64,000 bases of DNA from an uncultured Bacteroides sp. (GTDB lineage: Bacteria > Bacteroidota > Bacteroidia > Bacteroidales > Bacteroidaceae), in contig NZ_CAJTSC010000008.1 in NCBI RefSeq assembly GCF_910578895.1, forward strand, positions 1 to 64,000, written 5' to 3'. This document shows positions 1 through 9,398 of the stretch, piece by piece; within the stretch, counting starts at the first letter, position 1; each line of letters opens with the position of its first letter. Under the pieces are notes generated by a model. That model was not told where the DNA came from. It saw only the letters and a program-made list of their open reading frames with translations, and ran no database searches. Made by a program: the position numbers and the translations under genes.

Positions 1-18
1 TTAAGGTTAACAAAGGTT

Positions 19-43
19 GGAGTACAGCGGTACTCCTTTTTTT
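19..43 (+). terminator. Rho-independent terminator of a gene ending left of the window
   Basis: A 7-bp stem (GGAGTAC / GTACTCC, loop AGCG) is followed by seven T on the + strand. The T tract gives the direction, so it closes a rightward gene whose end lies at or before the first bases of the window. The leftward gene ending at 125 would read the hairpin with no T tract after it. Confidence 0.75.
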
Positions 44-124
44 ATGCCCGTACGCCATGTAAGGGCAGAGCCGTCAGAGGGAAGAGAACGTAAAGACGCT
101 CCCCCCTGAAACTCTGTTTTTTTC

Positions 125-2689
125 TTACCGTCTCTTTATCACCAATTTGCTTTCACCGGTAGCCTGCCGCGGCAGGATTGTAAAACGGATGCGCGTAAGC
201 TTTCCCTGCTTCCACGAATGGATTAATTTTGGGTCGGTCAGTTCGATGATGTCTGTCTCGGGAGAGAGGAGTGCTTTATCGTATTCCAATCCGAATTTGC
301 CGGCTTCGCCGGCAAGCGTGATGTTCTTGTTGCCGTCAATCTCTACCTCACAGCAGGTCATCAGATGCAGTTCGCTTGGTTTGTTGCAGGCGGACAACTC
401 CCATTTGTCGGTGATTATGAACTCCTTTTTTCTGCGTAATGTATAGTTGCGGATCCAGCTTTTCACGTTTGCTTCCTGCGGATAGGCAGGGGCTATGTCC
501 ACCTGATAGGATACTGTGCGGGCTGTGGCGTTGTACTGCTGGTTGTGTGCGGCAAACTCCCTGCCGTGTTTCTGTGCCGTTCCGTTGATAAGCGGCAGGT
601 TATGATAATCGGATTGCATGGTCCATATCGTGTACCGCTCCGGTCCGAAAGTCTGCCGGGTGTATGTGCCTACGCCTGCGTCTATGAGCACCGGCAGGGC
701 ATCGTAATAGAGGATGCACGAACCCGCATCATTGTGGTTGTGGCTCTCCTGATTGTGCCCGCCTTTGGCTGCGAAGAAGAATCCGGTGCTTTTGCCCGCT
801 TCGTCGCGTGCCGTGCAAATCTGTGTATCCTTGAACCAATAACTGCCGGTCAGCGGTTCCGCAGGCGGGCAGTCGATAATCTCTTTGTACATGAAAAGCT
901 CGTCCAATGCGGAAGCGAAATAACCGTTTGTCCCGTTCTTGAAACTGTTGTTCTGCCTTGCCATGAACGAGGCGAACCTCATCATGGCAGGGTCTCCTAT
1001 CAGCTTGCCGTATTGGTAGAGGATGCCGGGGCTCGGGCTGACTTGGGGAGCCGAGTCGGCAAAGTTCACGAAGTAGTTGCCGCCGATGTGCACCCGGTAA
1101 ATGTATTGCGCCATGTTGCGCAGGCGGGGAGAACCGAATATGTCCACCTTGTTTCCCGTCACCTTGGCAAGCAGGTCCAGAAACTTCAGGGCATAGCCGG
1201 ACGCCCCGCTCCAGTAGGTAGGACCTTCGTCGCAAGCCCCGTCCTCGTGATACATGCTGAAAAAGTAGTCGGTAGACCGCATCAGCTTCCATACCCCCTG
1301 CCGCACGCGCTCCGGGTCTTTCTCTATCAGCATCAGGGCTTGCAGTACGTTATAGTTTATCCACGGGTTCCAGTTGTTCACCTGCTTGCCGCCAAATCCC
1401 ATCCACCAGTAATCGTCCCGTGCAAAGTAGGGGTCGATAAGGTTCCTGTTGACTTCCTCTACAATCCGCTGGTTTATCAGCGGGCTTACCTTGTCGAACT
1501 CCTCTTTCAGGAAATAGTAGGTCCATGCCATCTGTGCGCCGATGTCTCCCACCACCAGTTCGATGGTCGGCTCGTTCCTGTCGGGCAGCCCGGAGCGGTC
1601 TTGCTGGAAACTGAGGTGAGCGGAGTGTATCCAAGAGGTTTCGCACAAGAACCATACGCCGTCTATGATGGCATCCATGAACCGCCCTTCACCCTCCGCC
1701 AGTTCGGCGATGGTCAGCGCCTGCAAGGCTTTGTGGTTGGCGCGTCCGGTGCGTATCTCGCCGGTGCGCTTGAAGGCAAGGTAGTCCGAAGCGAGGTCGG
1801 GTTTCCACACATGTTTCAGGGCACGTTCTCCGTTCCCGATGATAATCTTCCTCATTTCCGGGTCTATGTTGTTCTTCCAGGACTCCCGGTCGGCATAGGC
1901 GGGATAGTCCACCCAGCTTTGCCGATGGCGGATGGCGGCTCCCAACTCTTCGTACGAAACGGTTTGCTCGAGCAGGCGTCTTCCCGCCACGTGGGCGGCG
2001 GCGCTCTTCAGGTCCTTCACCCGGAAATCTGTAAATAAGGTATGGTTTTCCAGCAGGCGGAGCCCGAAGTGCCCGTCCCCTTCGCGCTCCCTGACGGGCA
2101 ACCGGAAGAGTTCTTCACCGTTGATGCGATAAGTGGTGATGCCTTTTTCCACGCGAATCTGAATGTCATACCATGTATCGGGCAGTAATAAATGCGCCTT
2201 GTCCGTGTACTCCTTGATTACGGGGCGCGCCACGTCATCGCCCGTATCCGCCGTTTTGGCAAAGTACCGGCGGAAGCGTGTGGTGGAGTTATGGTTTCCG
2301 CCATATCCCACATAAAACAGGCTCAGGGTTTTGTAACGTTGGAAGATGCCGTTTCTCCAGCCACTGCGTGCGAAGAGGTTGCCGGGATGCTCCGGGTCGT
2401 TGGCTGCCCAAAAGCAGTTTAAGTCGCTAAGACGGTCGTATCTTCCGCCCTGCATCGGCATCTTCACGCGGTAACTGATTTCATAGTCGCCCGTAAGCCG
2501 CCGGTTGTACCATAAAGTAAGCCCTTGGGGGGCGGTAATCTCCAATGTGTCGCCTGCCACAAGGATTTCCGCCTTGCCGGAGTGGTCTTCTATGGTCCAG
2601 TTCTTCAAGGCGGTTTGCGCCTGCGCCATCAGGGGAAGCAACATGAATATGCTTCCTGAAATGAGTCTGTGAAGGATGTTCATAAACAT
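125..2689 (-). CDS. Secreted heparinase II/III-type polysaccharide lyase with N-terminal DUF6250-like domain
   Basis: An 854-residue exported protein with a signal peptide ending near AQAQ (about residue 25). Residues ~27-230 resemble a DUF6250-type beta-sandwich. The middle (~270-600) has the alpha-toroid pattern of heparinase II/III enzymes (NNWNPW near 440). The C-terminal part carries the hallmark HNHNDAGS stretch and a following LIDAGVGTYT motif, as in beta-eliminative lyases acting on uronic-acid polymers. It is the last gene of a leftward set with a second lyase (gap 52 nt) and a sulfatase, so the substrate is probably a sulfated glycosaminoglycan. The exact PL family and substrate cannot be told from sequence alone. 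Translation could start two codons further in (2683). The enzyme class is well supported, the substrate is inference. Confidence 0.8.
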   Translation of the reverse strand: MFMNILHRLISGSIFMLLPLMAQAQTALKNWTIEDHSGKAEILVAGDTLEITAPQGLTLWYNRRLTGDYEISYRVKMPMQGGRYDRLSDLNCFWAANDPEHPGNLFARSGWRNGIFQRYKTLSLFYVGYGGNHNSTTRFRRYFAKTADTGDDVARPVIKEYTDKAHLLLPDTWYDIQIRVEKGITTYRINGEELFRLPVREREGDGHFGLRLLENHTLFTDFRVKDLKSAAAHVAGRRLLEQTVSYEELGAAIRHRQSWVDYPAYADRESWKNNIDPEMRKIIIGNGERALKHVWKPDLASDYLAFKRTGEIRTGRANHKALQALTIAELAEGEGRFMDAIIDGVWFLCETSWIHSAHLSFQQDRSGLPDRNEPTIELVVGDIGAQMAWTYYFLKEEFDKVSPLINQRIVEEVNRNLIDPYFARDDYWWMGFGGKQVNNWNPWINYNVLQALMLIEKDPERVRQGVWKLMRSTDYFFSMYHEDGACDEGPTYWSGASGYALKFLDLLAKVTGNKVDIFGSPRLRNMAQYIYRVHIGGNYFVNFADSAPQVSPSPGILYQYGKLIGDPAMMRFASFMARQNNSFKNGTNGYFASALDELFMYKEIIDCPPAEPLTGSYWFKDTQICTARDEAGKSTGFFFAAKGGHNQESHNHNDAGSCILYYDALPVLIDAGVGTYTRQTFGPERYTIWTMQSDYHNLPLINGTAQKHGREFAAHNQQYNATARTVSYQVDIAPAYPQEANVKSWIRNYTLRRKKEFIITDKWELSACNKPSELHLMTCCEVEIDGNKNITLAGEAGKFGLEYDKALLSPETDIIELTDPKLIHSWKQGKLTRIRFTILPRQATGESKLVIKRR

Positions 2690-2741
2690 TGTTTTATTGC
2701 TGTCGGTATATTGGTTGGATATGACTGATATAAACTATATC

Positions 2742-5372
2742 CTATATTTCCACTTCCGGCACTTCGTCTCTCAACTCCGTCTTTTTGCCGTTGTCGCGTA
2801 TCACCGTTGCCCCGTAGTTCTTGTAACTTACACTTGCATCGTGTCCTTTGCGCGTGTTACGCACTTCGAAAGCGGGCTTTCCGCCGGTGGATATGTTGGC
2901 TTTGATATTCCAGTCGCCCACCTGTATGCTGCCGTCCTTCAGTGTGCGGGGAGCGTCCTGTCCGGAGCCGGTATCGCTCTCTTTGGCGTGTGTATGCACG
3001 ATAGTGGCAAAGCGGTAGACCTTCTGCCTGTCCGATGTGGCGGTGAAGTGCCAATGGTTGGGATAGGGCTTGAAGTGCCCTTTCTCATCGGCACGCAGCC
3101 AGTTGACGGCAGGCACGAAGAACCGGTCGGTGGTGTCTGTCTTCAGCGTTCCGGCGGAGAAGAGGTAGGCGTCCGACACGCCGTCCTTGCTGGTGGCACG
3201 TATGTGTACGTATTCCTTGGCGTTGTCTACGTGCATCGGGTTGGTCACCGTATGCAGCAGGTAGCTCCAGGTTACGGGTTCGTCTGCTTCCAGCTCGTCG
3301 TATATGAAAGAGTAGCCGCTTTTGCCCAACGTCACGATGTGGCGGCGGTAGGTTTTCAGTCCCGTGTCATCCCAGCCGTTTTCGGGAGAGTACTCCAGCT
3401 TGCTCTGCTTGCCGCGCAGCAACCAAAGCGGGGAGATGACCTTGCCGTAGGCGTTGGATGCGTCTCCTGCCACATAGCTGATGTTGTCGCCAACGTAGTG
3501 GCGGGGCACCCAGCCGTAGCCTTCCGTGCCTATGCGTTGCCCCATGCCGTTGACGAGTATCGTGTTGTGCGCACGGGTGGCGCGGTGGCAGTACACGCTG
3601 TGCTTGTCGGTGAAGCTGACGTGATGCCCGCTGCTGTAGAAGAGCGGCTGTCCGTTCCAGAAAGTGTTGAAAGCGTTCTGGTTGGCTATGGCGTGCGAGG
3701 TGCTGCCGTACGGGCTGCTGCGGAAGCTGAGCATGGCGCTCGTGCGGGTGTCACCCAAGTTGGTGGAGAACGAAGCCAGTCCGCTCTGTGGGAACACATG
3801 CCCCATAGGCAGTTCCTTCAAGCCCGGGCCTTCGGGCAGGGGCTTGTCGCATTGAAGGCGGAACCAGGCGAGCCCGCCCGCTTTCGAGGTGCTTCCCTGT
3901 TCAAGGATGTCGGGCTGGCGGGCACTGATGCGCCGCACATAGTCTGCGGCATAGGTGTTGCCTGTCATGCGTGCCAGGGCATCGGCGTAGCCCACGCGCG
4001 TACCGCTCGGCGTAAGGATGTTCTGGTGCGAACTGCCGTTACCGCCCGATTTGGAGAATGGCGGTTGCTGGTAGATGACGTAGAGCGCGTTTCCCTGATA
4101 CCACGGGTCGGAGAAGTAATCGTAGCCCGTAAGGCGGGTGTAGAAATAGGGCACCTCCACCAGCGTGCGGATGTTGACGTGGAAGTAGGAGTCGCCGTTG
4201 TGCCAGGCACCGTCCTTGTTCAGTCCGGGGAAGCGTGCCAGCCACAGGTTGTAGCAGTAGTCTGTCCACGCATCGGCCTCGGGCAGTTCGCCGTAGACGG
4301 TGAATGCCGCCATGGTAAGGATGCGGAACGTCATCTGCCACACGTGGTTGTCGGCAATGTGGTTTTCCAGCCGGTTGAGGTCGTGCATGTACATGCTGCT
4401 GCCAAAGGCTTTTATCTCGTCCAGCAGGAACTTGCGCGTGGTATCGTCCAGCACATCATACAGCGCGTCGTATGCCATGGAGCAGAGCGAGAGCAGGGTG
4501 GCTTCGTTGAAGTCGCCCACCACGTTCTTGTTGTCTCCCCAGGTCGCCATTTCCTTGACGCGCTTCACGGCTTCGTCCGCATAGCGGCGCTCTTTGGTGA
4601 GCAGGTAGGCGCGTATCAGCACGTCCGTGTTGGCTTCTTCGCTGTCGATGATGCGGCGGCTCTCGCGGGTGAGCATGGCGCTTCTTTGTACTTCGTTGGC
4701 GAGTCCTTTTGCCAGGTCCGAATTGATGTCGTTCACGGACTTCATCGGGGTGGCAAGCACTTTGTCGGCGCGTTTCAGGTAGGTCTGCCGTTCGGGCTTT
4801 CCTTTACTGCGCTTGATGAAGCCGTCCCAGTCGTCCTTGTCGAGCCACACGCGGGGGTGATGGGCGGGCAGGTTCTTAAGTACGGTCTTCAGAGCAGGCG
4901 GACAGAACTTGCGCGGATTGGCTTCTACCGTGAATTGCAGCGTATCGCTCCATTCGGTTTTGCCGTCCGCGACATAGCCGTATTGCCAGTACCACGTGCC
5001 CGGAGCCGGGTCTTGCACGGGGTTGAAGAAGGGGCGGCACGTCTCCACCTGCACAGTGTTTTCCTGTGCGAATGCCGGATTTTGCGAGTAACGCAGGAAG
5101 TAGCGCAGCTTGCTCTTGTCTATCTTCTGCGCGGGGGCATCTTCTGCCGCGCCGTCCAGTCCGCTCCGCAGGATGTTGAGATTTGCGGGCAACGGCCATT
5201 GGAACGACACGGCACGGTCGGCAATCGTGGCGCCGTCGCGTGGCGAGGGAGTGGCGCGCATCTCGTGCATAAGCATCGTGTCGGAGAGTTTTATGGTAGC
5301 TCCTCCGGCTGTTTGCGCCTGTGCGCAGAGTGCCGGCAGGAGGAGTATGAGGGCGGATATGATTTTGTTCAT
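2742..5372 (-). CDS. Secreted heparinase II/III-type lyase (DUF4962-like N-terminus, PL15-like)
   Basis: An 876-residue protein with a signal peptide (cleavage after about AQAQ, residue 20). The N-terminal ~100 residues look like a fibronectin-like/DUF4962 module. The following helical toroid has the LENHIADNHVWQ stretch, and the C-terminal beta region has SSPYGSTSHAIANQNAFN, typical of heparin/heparan-sulfate lyases of the heparinase II/III fold. Family knowledge suggests PL15-like exo-lyases such as those in the B. thetaiotaomicron heparan sulfate locus, but this is recall by motif and not an alignment. It lies between the sulfatase (70 nt upstream) and the second lyase, all on the minus strand and probably cotranscribed. 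The enzyme would act in the periplasm on unsaturated or sulfated oligosaccharides. Confidence 0.8.
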   Translation of the reverse strand: MNKIISALILLLPALCAQAQTAGGATIKLSDTMLMHEMRATPSPRDGATIADRAVSFQWPLPANLNILRSGLDGAAEDAPAQKIDKSKLRYFLRYSQNPAFAQENTVQVETCRPFFNPVQDPAPGTWYWQYGYVADGKTEWSDTLQFTVEANPRKFCPPALKTVLKNLPAHHPRVWLDKDDWDGFIKRSKGKPERQTYLKRADKVLATPMKSVNDINSDLAKGLANEVQRSAMLTRESRRIIDSEEANTDVLIRAYLLTKERRYADEAVKRVKEMATWGDNKNVVGDFNEATLLSLCSMAYDALYDVLDDTTRKFLLDEIKAFGSSMYMHDLNRLENHIADNHVWQMTFRILTMAAFTVYGELPEADAWTDYCYNLWLARFPGLNKDGAWHNGDSYFHVNIRTLVEVPYFYTRLTGYDYFSDPWYQGNALYVIYQQPPFSKSGGNGSSHQNILTPSGTRVGYADALARMTGNTYAADYVRRISARQPDILEQGSTSKAGGLAWFRLQCDKPLPEGPGLKELPMGHVFPQSGLASFSTNLGDTRTSAMLSFRSSPYGSTSHAIANQNAFNTFWNGQPLFYSSGHHVSFTDKHSVYCHRATRAHNTILVNGMGQRIGTEGYGWVPRHYVGDNISYVAGDASNAYGKVISPLWLLRGKQSKLEYSPENGWDDTGLKTYRRHIVTLGKSGYSFIYDELEADEPVTWSYLLHTVTNPMHVDNAKEYVHIRATSKDGVSDAYLFSAGTLKTDTTDRFFVPAVNWLRADEKGHFKPYPNHWHFTATSDRQKVYRFATIVHTHAKESDTGSGQDAPRTLKDGSIQVGDWNIKANISTGGKPAFEVRNTRKGHDASVSYKNYGATVIRDNGKKTELRDEVPEVEI

Positions 5373-5442
5373 AATATGTAATAATGTGTCTGTTCACCTC
5401 CGTGGGGGGATGATTTTGTTTGTCTCTAAGCAGCGTGTCCCA

Positions 5443-6846
5443 TTATTTATAGGCACTCTGGTAATTGGCGGTTTTGGGCAGTGTTTTTCCCGGTACGTCG
5501 TGCAGTTTGGGGCGTGTAGGCCTGATTTTATACGTGTTCATATACTTCTCAAGAATGTCGCGGTGTTGTTGCGCCACTTTCCCGTAAGCGTTTTCCATCA
5601 TCAGGTTTCTTGTCTCGCCTCTGTCGTTCTGCATGTCAAAGAGCTGTTCGCGGTGCCTTCCTTTGTCGTACAGTACATATTTGTAGCGTTCGGTACGCAC
5701 CATCCAGCCGCGCGTCTTGCTACCGTCGAAGCGTGTTTCGGTGATGACGTATTCCTGGTGGGGAGCTTGCGGATTGCCCTCCTCGGCTATTTTGCGGAAC
5801 GATTTTCCGGCAGCGCCTTTGGGCAACTTGGTACCTGTCCAGTCACAGATGGTGGCAAAGAAGTCGACACCGTTGCTGACAAGTTGCGGCAGTTTTTCGC
5901 CCGCGTGCTTCTTGCCGGGCAGGGTCACGATGAACGGGATGTTCACCACTTCTTCATATAACGCCGACTTCTGGTTCCAGTGGTGCGCGCCTATTCCGTC
6001 ACCGTGGTCGCTGGAGAAGATGACGACGGTGTTCTCCCACAGGTTGTTCTTGTCGATGGCATCGACTATCTTGCCTATCTCGCGGTCCACTTTCTCTACC
6101 AGCCGGTAGTAGGTGTAGCGATACATGCGCCAGTCTTCGGGGGTGAAGGTGGCGGTGGGATAGACGTTGAAGTTGTTGGCACGTTCGCTTTCGATGACAT
6201 CGGCATCGTAGGGGCTTTTGGCAAAGTTGGGCGGAAGTCCCGGGCAGTTGCGCAGTTCGGGCGTGTCCAGATTGCCGTAAGGCAGGTTCTGGCTGCGCGC
6301 ATATTCGCAGATGTTGTGCGGATTGTCGAACGAAGCCACCAGGAAGAAAGGTTTGGCGTGCTTCTTGGACAGGAACTGTACGCAAGCCTCGGCAAGCCCG
6401 TTGTCGCTGTGCTTGTACAGCAGGTCGAAGCCGTATTGCTTGTCGGGGACATCGAGTTCGGGCACGTGCCACTTGCCGCCGTACGCACATTCATATCCGG
6501 CGTTCTTGACGAGTGTTCCCAGTATCTGCGTCTTCAGGGAGTCGGGCAGCTGGGCGCCATTGACCGACAGTCCCACCGCATCGGGATAGTGGCCCGTGAA
6601 CATGGCGCCGCGCGAAGGACCGCTGAGCGGTGCGGTGCAGTAGGCATTTTGGAACATGATGCCGGCAGCCGCCAGCCTGTCAAGGTTGGGGGTGTGCACA
6701 TCCGGGTTTCCGGCGCAGCTCATGGCGGATGCCGTATGCTGGTCGGTGAAGATGTAAATGATGTTGGGACGTTCGGCGGCGTGTGCCATTGACGGAGTAA
6801 GCAGGGAGAGGCACGCTATGTGCTTCATTGAGATTTGTTTTACCAT
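5443..6846 (-). CDS. Serine-type (anSME-dependent) sulfatase, exported
   Basis: A 467-residue member of the alkaline-phosphatase/sulfatase superfamily (S1). The N-terminus is a signal peptide; two starts are possible, M1 or M7 (6828), the second giving the tidier signal. Residues 35-36 (TDQ) begin the metal site. Residues 75-79 (SGPSR) followed by GAMFTG form the sulfatase signature with Ser at the position converted to formylglycine. Serine type needs an anaerobic radical-SAM maturase, which is usual in Bacteroides. SSDHGDGIGAHHW near 280 supplies the second metal-ligand cluster. It is the first gene of the leftward set with two lyases, so it probably removes sulfate from glycosaminoglycan fragments. 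The sulfate position is unknown. Confidence 0.88.
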   Translation of the reverse strand: MVKQISMKHIACLSLLTPSMAHAAERPNIIYIFTDQHTASAMSCAGNPDVHTPNLDRLAAAGIMFQNAYCTAPLSGPSRGAMFTGHYPDAVGLSVNGAQLPDSLKTQILGTLVKNAGYECAYGGKWHVPELDVPDKQYGFDLLYKHSDNGLAEACVQFLSKKHAKPFFLVASFDNPHNICEYARSQNLPYGNLDTPELRNCPGLPPNFAKSPYDADVIESERANNFNVYPTATFTPEDWRMYRYTYYRLVEKVDREIGKIVDAIDKNNLWENTVVIFSSDHGDGIGAHHWNQKSALYEEVVNIPFIVTLPGKKHAGEKLPQLVSNGVDFFATICDWTGTKLPKGAAGKSFRKIAEEGNPQAPHQEYVITETRFDGSKTRGWMVRTERYKYVLYDKGRHREQLFDMQNDRGETRNLMMENAYGKVAQQHRDILEKYMNTYKIRPTRPKLHDVPGKTLPKTANYQSAYK

Positions 6847-7014
6847 ATTATTAGTTCTGTAAGTGAATGTTTGAAATTAGTTTGTCTTCGATTGCTAAAT
6901 TACGCCTTTTTCCATGTACCTGCGCATCTTATTGTTTTTTTTGTGGTGCTGAATGTCTCATGGATTGTCAATTTTGTACAGTTCTCTTTTAAATTTGTGC
7001 TAAATGTCCTTACG

Positions 7015-7066
7015 GGGTGTTTTCGGCACGGCTTCTGCCAATGAAAGAGCCGTGCCGAAAACTCCC
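7015..7066. repeat. Long hairpin in the sulfatase/topB divergent gap
   Basis: A perfect 15-bp inverted repeat (arms 7019-7033 and 7048-7062, GTTTTCGGCACGGCT and its complement) is extended by three G-C pairs beyond one mismatch. It lies between divergent genes, so it does not terminate either. The gap 6847-7182 otherwise holds only the topB promoter. Confidence 0.6.
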
Positions 7067-7128
7067 TTAAATGAAAAAGCCGTATGTTTGGGAAGGTGCG
7101 CCTTATTTGGCGGTACAGGATAATTTCA

Positions 7129-7160
7129 TTTGTTTCTCCTCTCGGTTTGCATTATCTTTG
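7129..7160 (+). promoter_or_regulatory. Bacteroides-type promoter of topB
   Basis: TTTG (7129-7132) is followed after 20 nt by TATCTTTG (7153-7160). This fits the Bacteroides consensus TTTG-N19-21-TAnnTTTG. The topB start codon is 22 nt further on. Confidence 0.7.
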
Positions 7161-7182
7161 TCCCGTCTAAAAAGAAAAGTGA

Positions 7183-9393
7183 ATGATAGTTTGTATTGCC
7201 GAAAAGCCTTCTGTGGCGCGTGACATAGCCGATGTGCTCGGTGCGAAAGATAAGAAAGACGGATATATCGAGGGAAACGGATATCAGGTGACTTGGACGT
7301 TCGGCCACCTCTGTACCCTGAAAGAGCCGCACGAGTATACGCCCAACTGGAAGTCGTGGAGCTTGGGGAGCCTGCCTATGGTTCCGCCCCGTTTCGGCAT
7401 CAAGCTTATCGGTAATCCCACCTATGAGCGCCAGTTCCACGTGATTGAACACCTTATGCAGCACGCCGACATGATTATAAACTGCGGTGATGCCGGGCAA
7501 GAGGGAGAACTCATCCAGCGTTGGGTGATGCAGAAAGCCGGTGCGCGCTGTCCGGTGAAACGCCTGTGGATTTCTTCGTTGACGGAAGAGGCCATCCGTG
7601 AGGGGTTTGCCAAGCTGAGGGATGCGTCCGACTTCCAGCCGTTGTATGAGGCAGGGCTTTCGCGCGCCATTGGCGACTGGCTGCTGGGCATGAACGCCAC
7701 CCGCCTGTACACCATGAAGTACGGTCAGAACCGGCAGGTGCTTTCCATCGGACGCGTGCAGACGCCTACGCTTGCGCTTATCGTAAACCGCCAGCTCGAG
7801 ATACAGAACTTCGTCCCCAAACAGTACTGGGAACTGAAGACGGTGTATCGCGATACTACTTTCTCCGCCATTCTCCGCAAGAGCGACGAAGAACTGGTTT
7901 TGGAAGCGGAAAAACAGAAGGAAGGAACTGCCGCCAAAGCCGTCAAACCCGAGGACAACCGGGGTATAGAGCCAATCACGGACCGCGAACGGGGAATGGC
8001 GCTGCTGGAACAGATAAAAGACTCGCCTTTCGCCATAACGAACGTCACCCGCAAGAACGGCAAAGAGGCGCCGCCCCGTCTGTTCGACCTGACTTCGTTG
8101 CAGGTGGAGTGCAACAGGAAGTTTGCCTTCTCTGCCGACGAGACGCTGAAGACCATCCAGTCCCTGTACGAAAAGAAAGTAACCACCTATCCGCGTGTGG
8201 ACACCACTTTCCTAAGCGATGACATCTATCCCAAATGTCCCGGCATACTGAAAGGCTTGCGCGATTATCAGGCGTTGACCGCCCCGCTGGAAGGGGCTGC
8301 GTTGCCGAAGTCGAAGAAGGTGTTCGACAATTCGAAGGTGACAGACCACCACGCCATTATCCCTACAGGCCAGCCGCCGCAGAACCTGACGGATATGGAG
8401 CGTCGCGTGTTCGACCTGATTGCCCGCCGTTTCATTGCCGTGTTCTATCCCGATTGCCAGTTTGCAACGACCACCGTCATAGGAGAGGTGGAGCAGATAG
8501 AGTTCAAGGTGTCGGGCAAACAGATATTGGCACCCGGCTGGCGTGTGGTGTTCGGCACGCCCTCGGCGCAGGAGGAAAAAGAGGAGAAAGGCGGCGAGGA
8601 GGAGAACGTGCTCCCCGCATTTACGGTAGGAGAGAGTGGTCCGCACCTGCCTGATTTATACGAAAAGTGGACGCAACCGCCACGCCCTTACACCGAGGCC
8701 ACCTTGCTGCGTGCGATGGAGACCGCCGGCAAGCTGGTGGACAATGACGAACTGCGCGATGCCTTGAAGGAAAACGGCATCGGGCGTCCATCTACGCGTG
8801 CCGCCATTATCGAGACGCTCTTCAAGCGCAACTATATCCGGAAAGAGAAGAAGAATCTGATAGCTACCCCTACCGGTGTGGAACTTATCCAGATTATCCA
8901 TGAGGAACTGTTGAAGTCTGCCGAACTGACCGGTATCTGGGAGAAGAAGTTGCGCGAGATAGAGAAGCGTACCTACAATGCCGGGCAGTTTCTGGAAGAG
9001 TTGAAGCAGATGGTGTCGGAGATTGTGCTGAGTGTCCTTTCCGACAATAGCAACCGTCACATCACCATACAAGCCCCTGCTCCGGAAAAGGGCAAAGGAG
9101 AAAAGGCTTCCGCCCCATCGGGCTCTGCCGATAAACCGAAAAAAGAACCGAAGAAGAGAGCGCCGCGAAAGCCTGCGGCAAAGAAAGCGGAACAATCTGC
9201 TGATGCCGTAAAGCCCGCTTCGGACGCACAGCCCGTTTCCGGCGTGCAACCTGCTTCCGGCGTGCAGTCTGCCGATGCGTTGGTAGGACAGCCTTGCCCG
9301 CTCTGCGGAAAGGGAACGGTGATTAAAGGAAAAACGGCTTACGGCTGTTCGGAATGGAGAAACGGTTGTGCATTCCGCAAGCCGTTCGAGTAA
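7183..9393 (+). CDS. topB: DNA topoisomerase III (type IA)
   Basis: A 736-residue type IA topoisomerase. The Toprim domain begins at residue 1 with the catalytic Glu of AEKPSVA (E7). The second Toprim motif, usually DxDxEGE, reads D103-A-G-Q-E107-G-E here, so the second Asp is Gly. The strand-passage region contains SIGRVQTPT, and the catalytic tyrosine is Y336 in TTYPRVDTTF. A lysine/alanine/proline-rich linker (about 640-695) leads to a C-terminal zinc-ribbon-like segment, CPLCGKG...CSEWRNGC. It relaxes negatively supercoiled DNA and decatenates recombination or replication intermediates by cutting one strand. It stands alone, with its own promoter at 7129-7160. The length and domain order fit chromosomal TopB of Bacteroidetes. 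Confidence 0.93.
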   Translation: MIVCIAEKPSVARDIADVLGAKDKKDGYIEGNGYQVTWTFGHLCTLKEPHEYTPNWKSWSLGSLPMVPPRFGIKLIGNPTYERQFHVIEHLMQHADMIINCGDAGQEGELIQRWVMQKAGARCPVKRLWISSLTEEAIREGFAKLRDASDFQPLYEAGLSRAIGDWLLGMNATRLYTMKYGQNRQVLSIGRVQTPTLALIVNRQLEIQNFVPKQYWELKTVYRDTTFSAILRKSDEELVLEAEKQKEGTAAKAVKPEDNRGIEPITDRERGMALLEQIKDSPFAITNVTRKNGKEAPPRLFDLTSLQVECNRKFAFSADETLKTIQSLYEKKVTTYPRVDTTFLSDDIYPKCPGILKGLRDYQALTAPLEGAALPKSKKVFDNSKVTDHHAIIPTGQPPQNLTDMERRVFDLIARRFIAVFYPDCQFATTTVIGEVEQIEFKVSGKQILAPGWRVVFGTPSAQEEKEEKGGEEENVLPAFTVGESGPHLPDLYEKWTQPPRPYTEATLLRAMETAGKLVDNDELRDALKENGIGRPSTRAAIIETLFKRNYIRKEKKNLIATPTGVELIQIIHEELLKSAELTGIWEKKLREIEKRTYNAGQFLEELKQMVSEIVLSVLSDNSNRHITIQAPAPEKGKGEKASAPSGSADKPKKEPKKRAPRKPAAKKAEQSADAVKPASDAQPVSGVQPASGVQSADALVGQPCPLCGKGTVIKGKTAYGCSEWRNGCAFRKPFE

Positions 9394-9398
9394 AGAAA

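Noticed and set aside
545..5961. Long + strand open frames antisense to the lyase and sulfatase genes (for example 2676-5381)
   Set aside because: They are antisense to genes with clear domain motifs and signal peptides; the translations are low in recognisable domains and arise from G+C-rich third positions.
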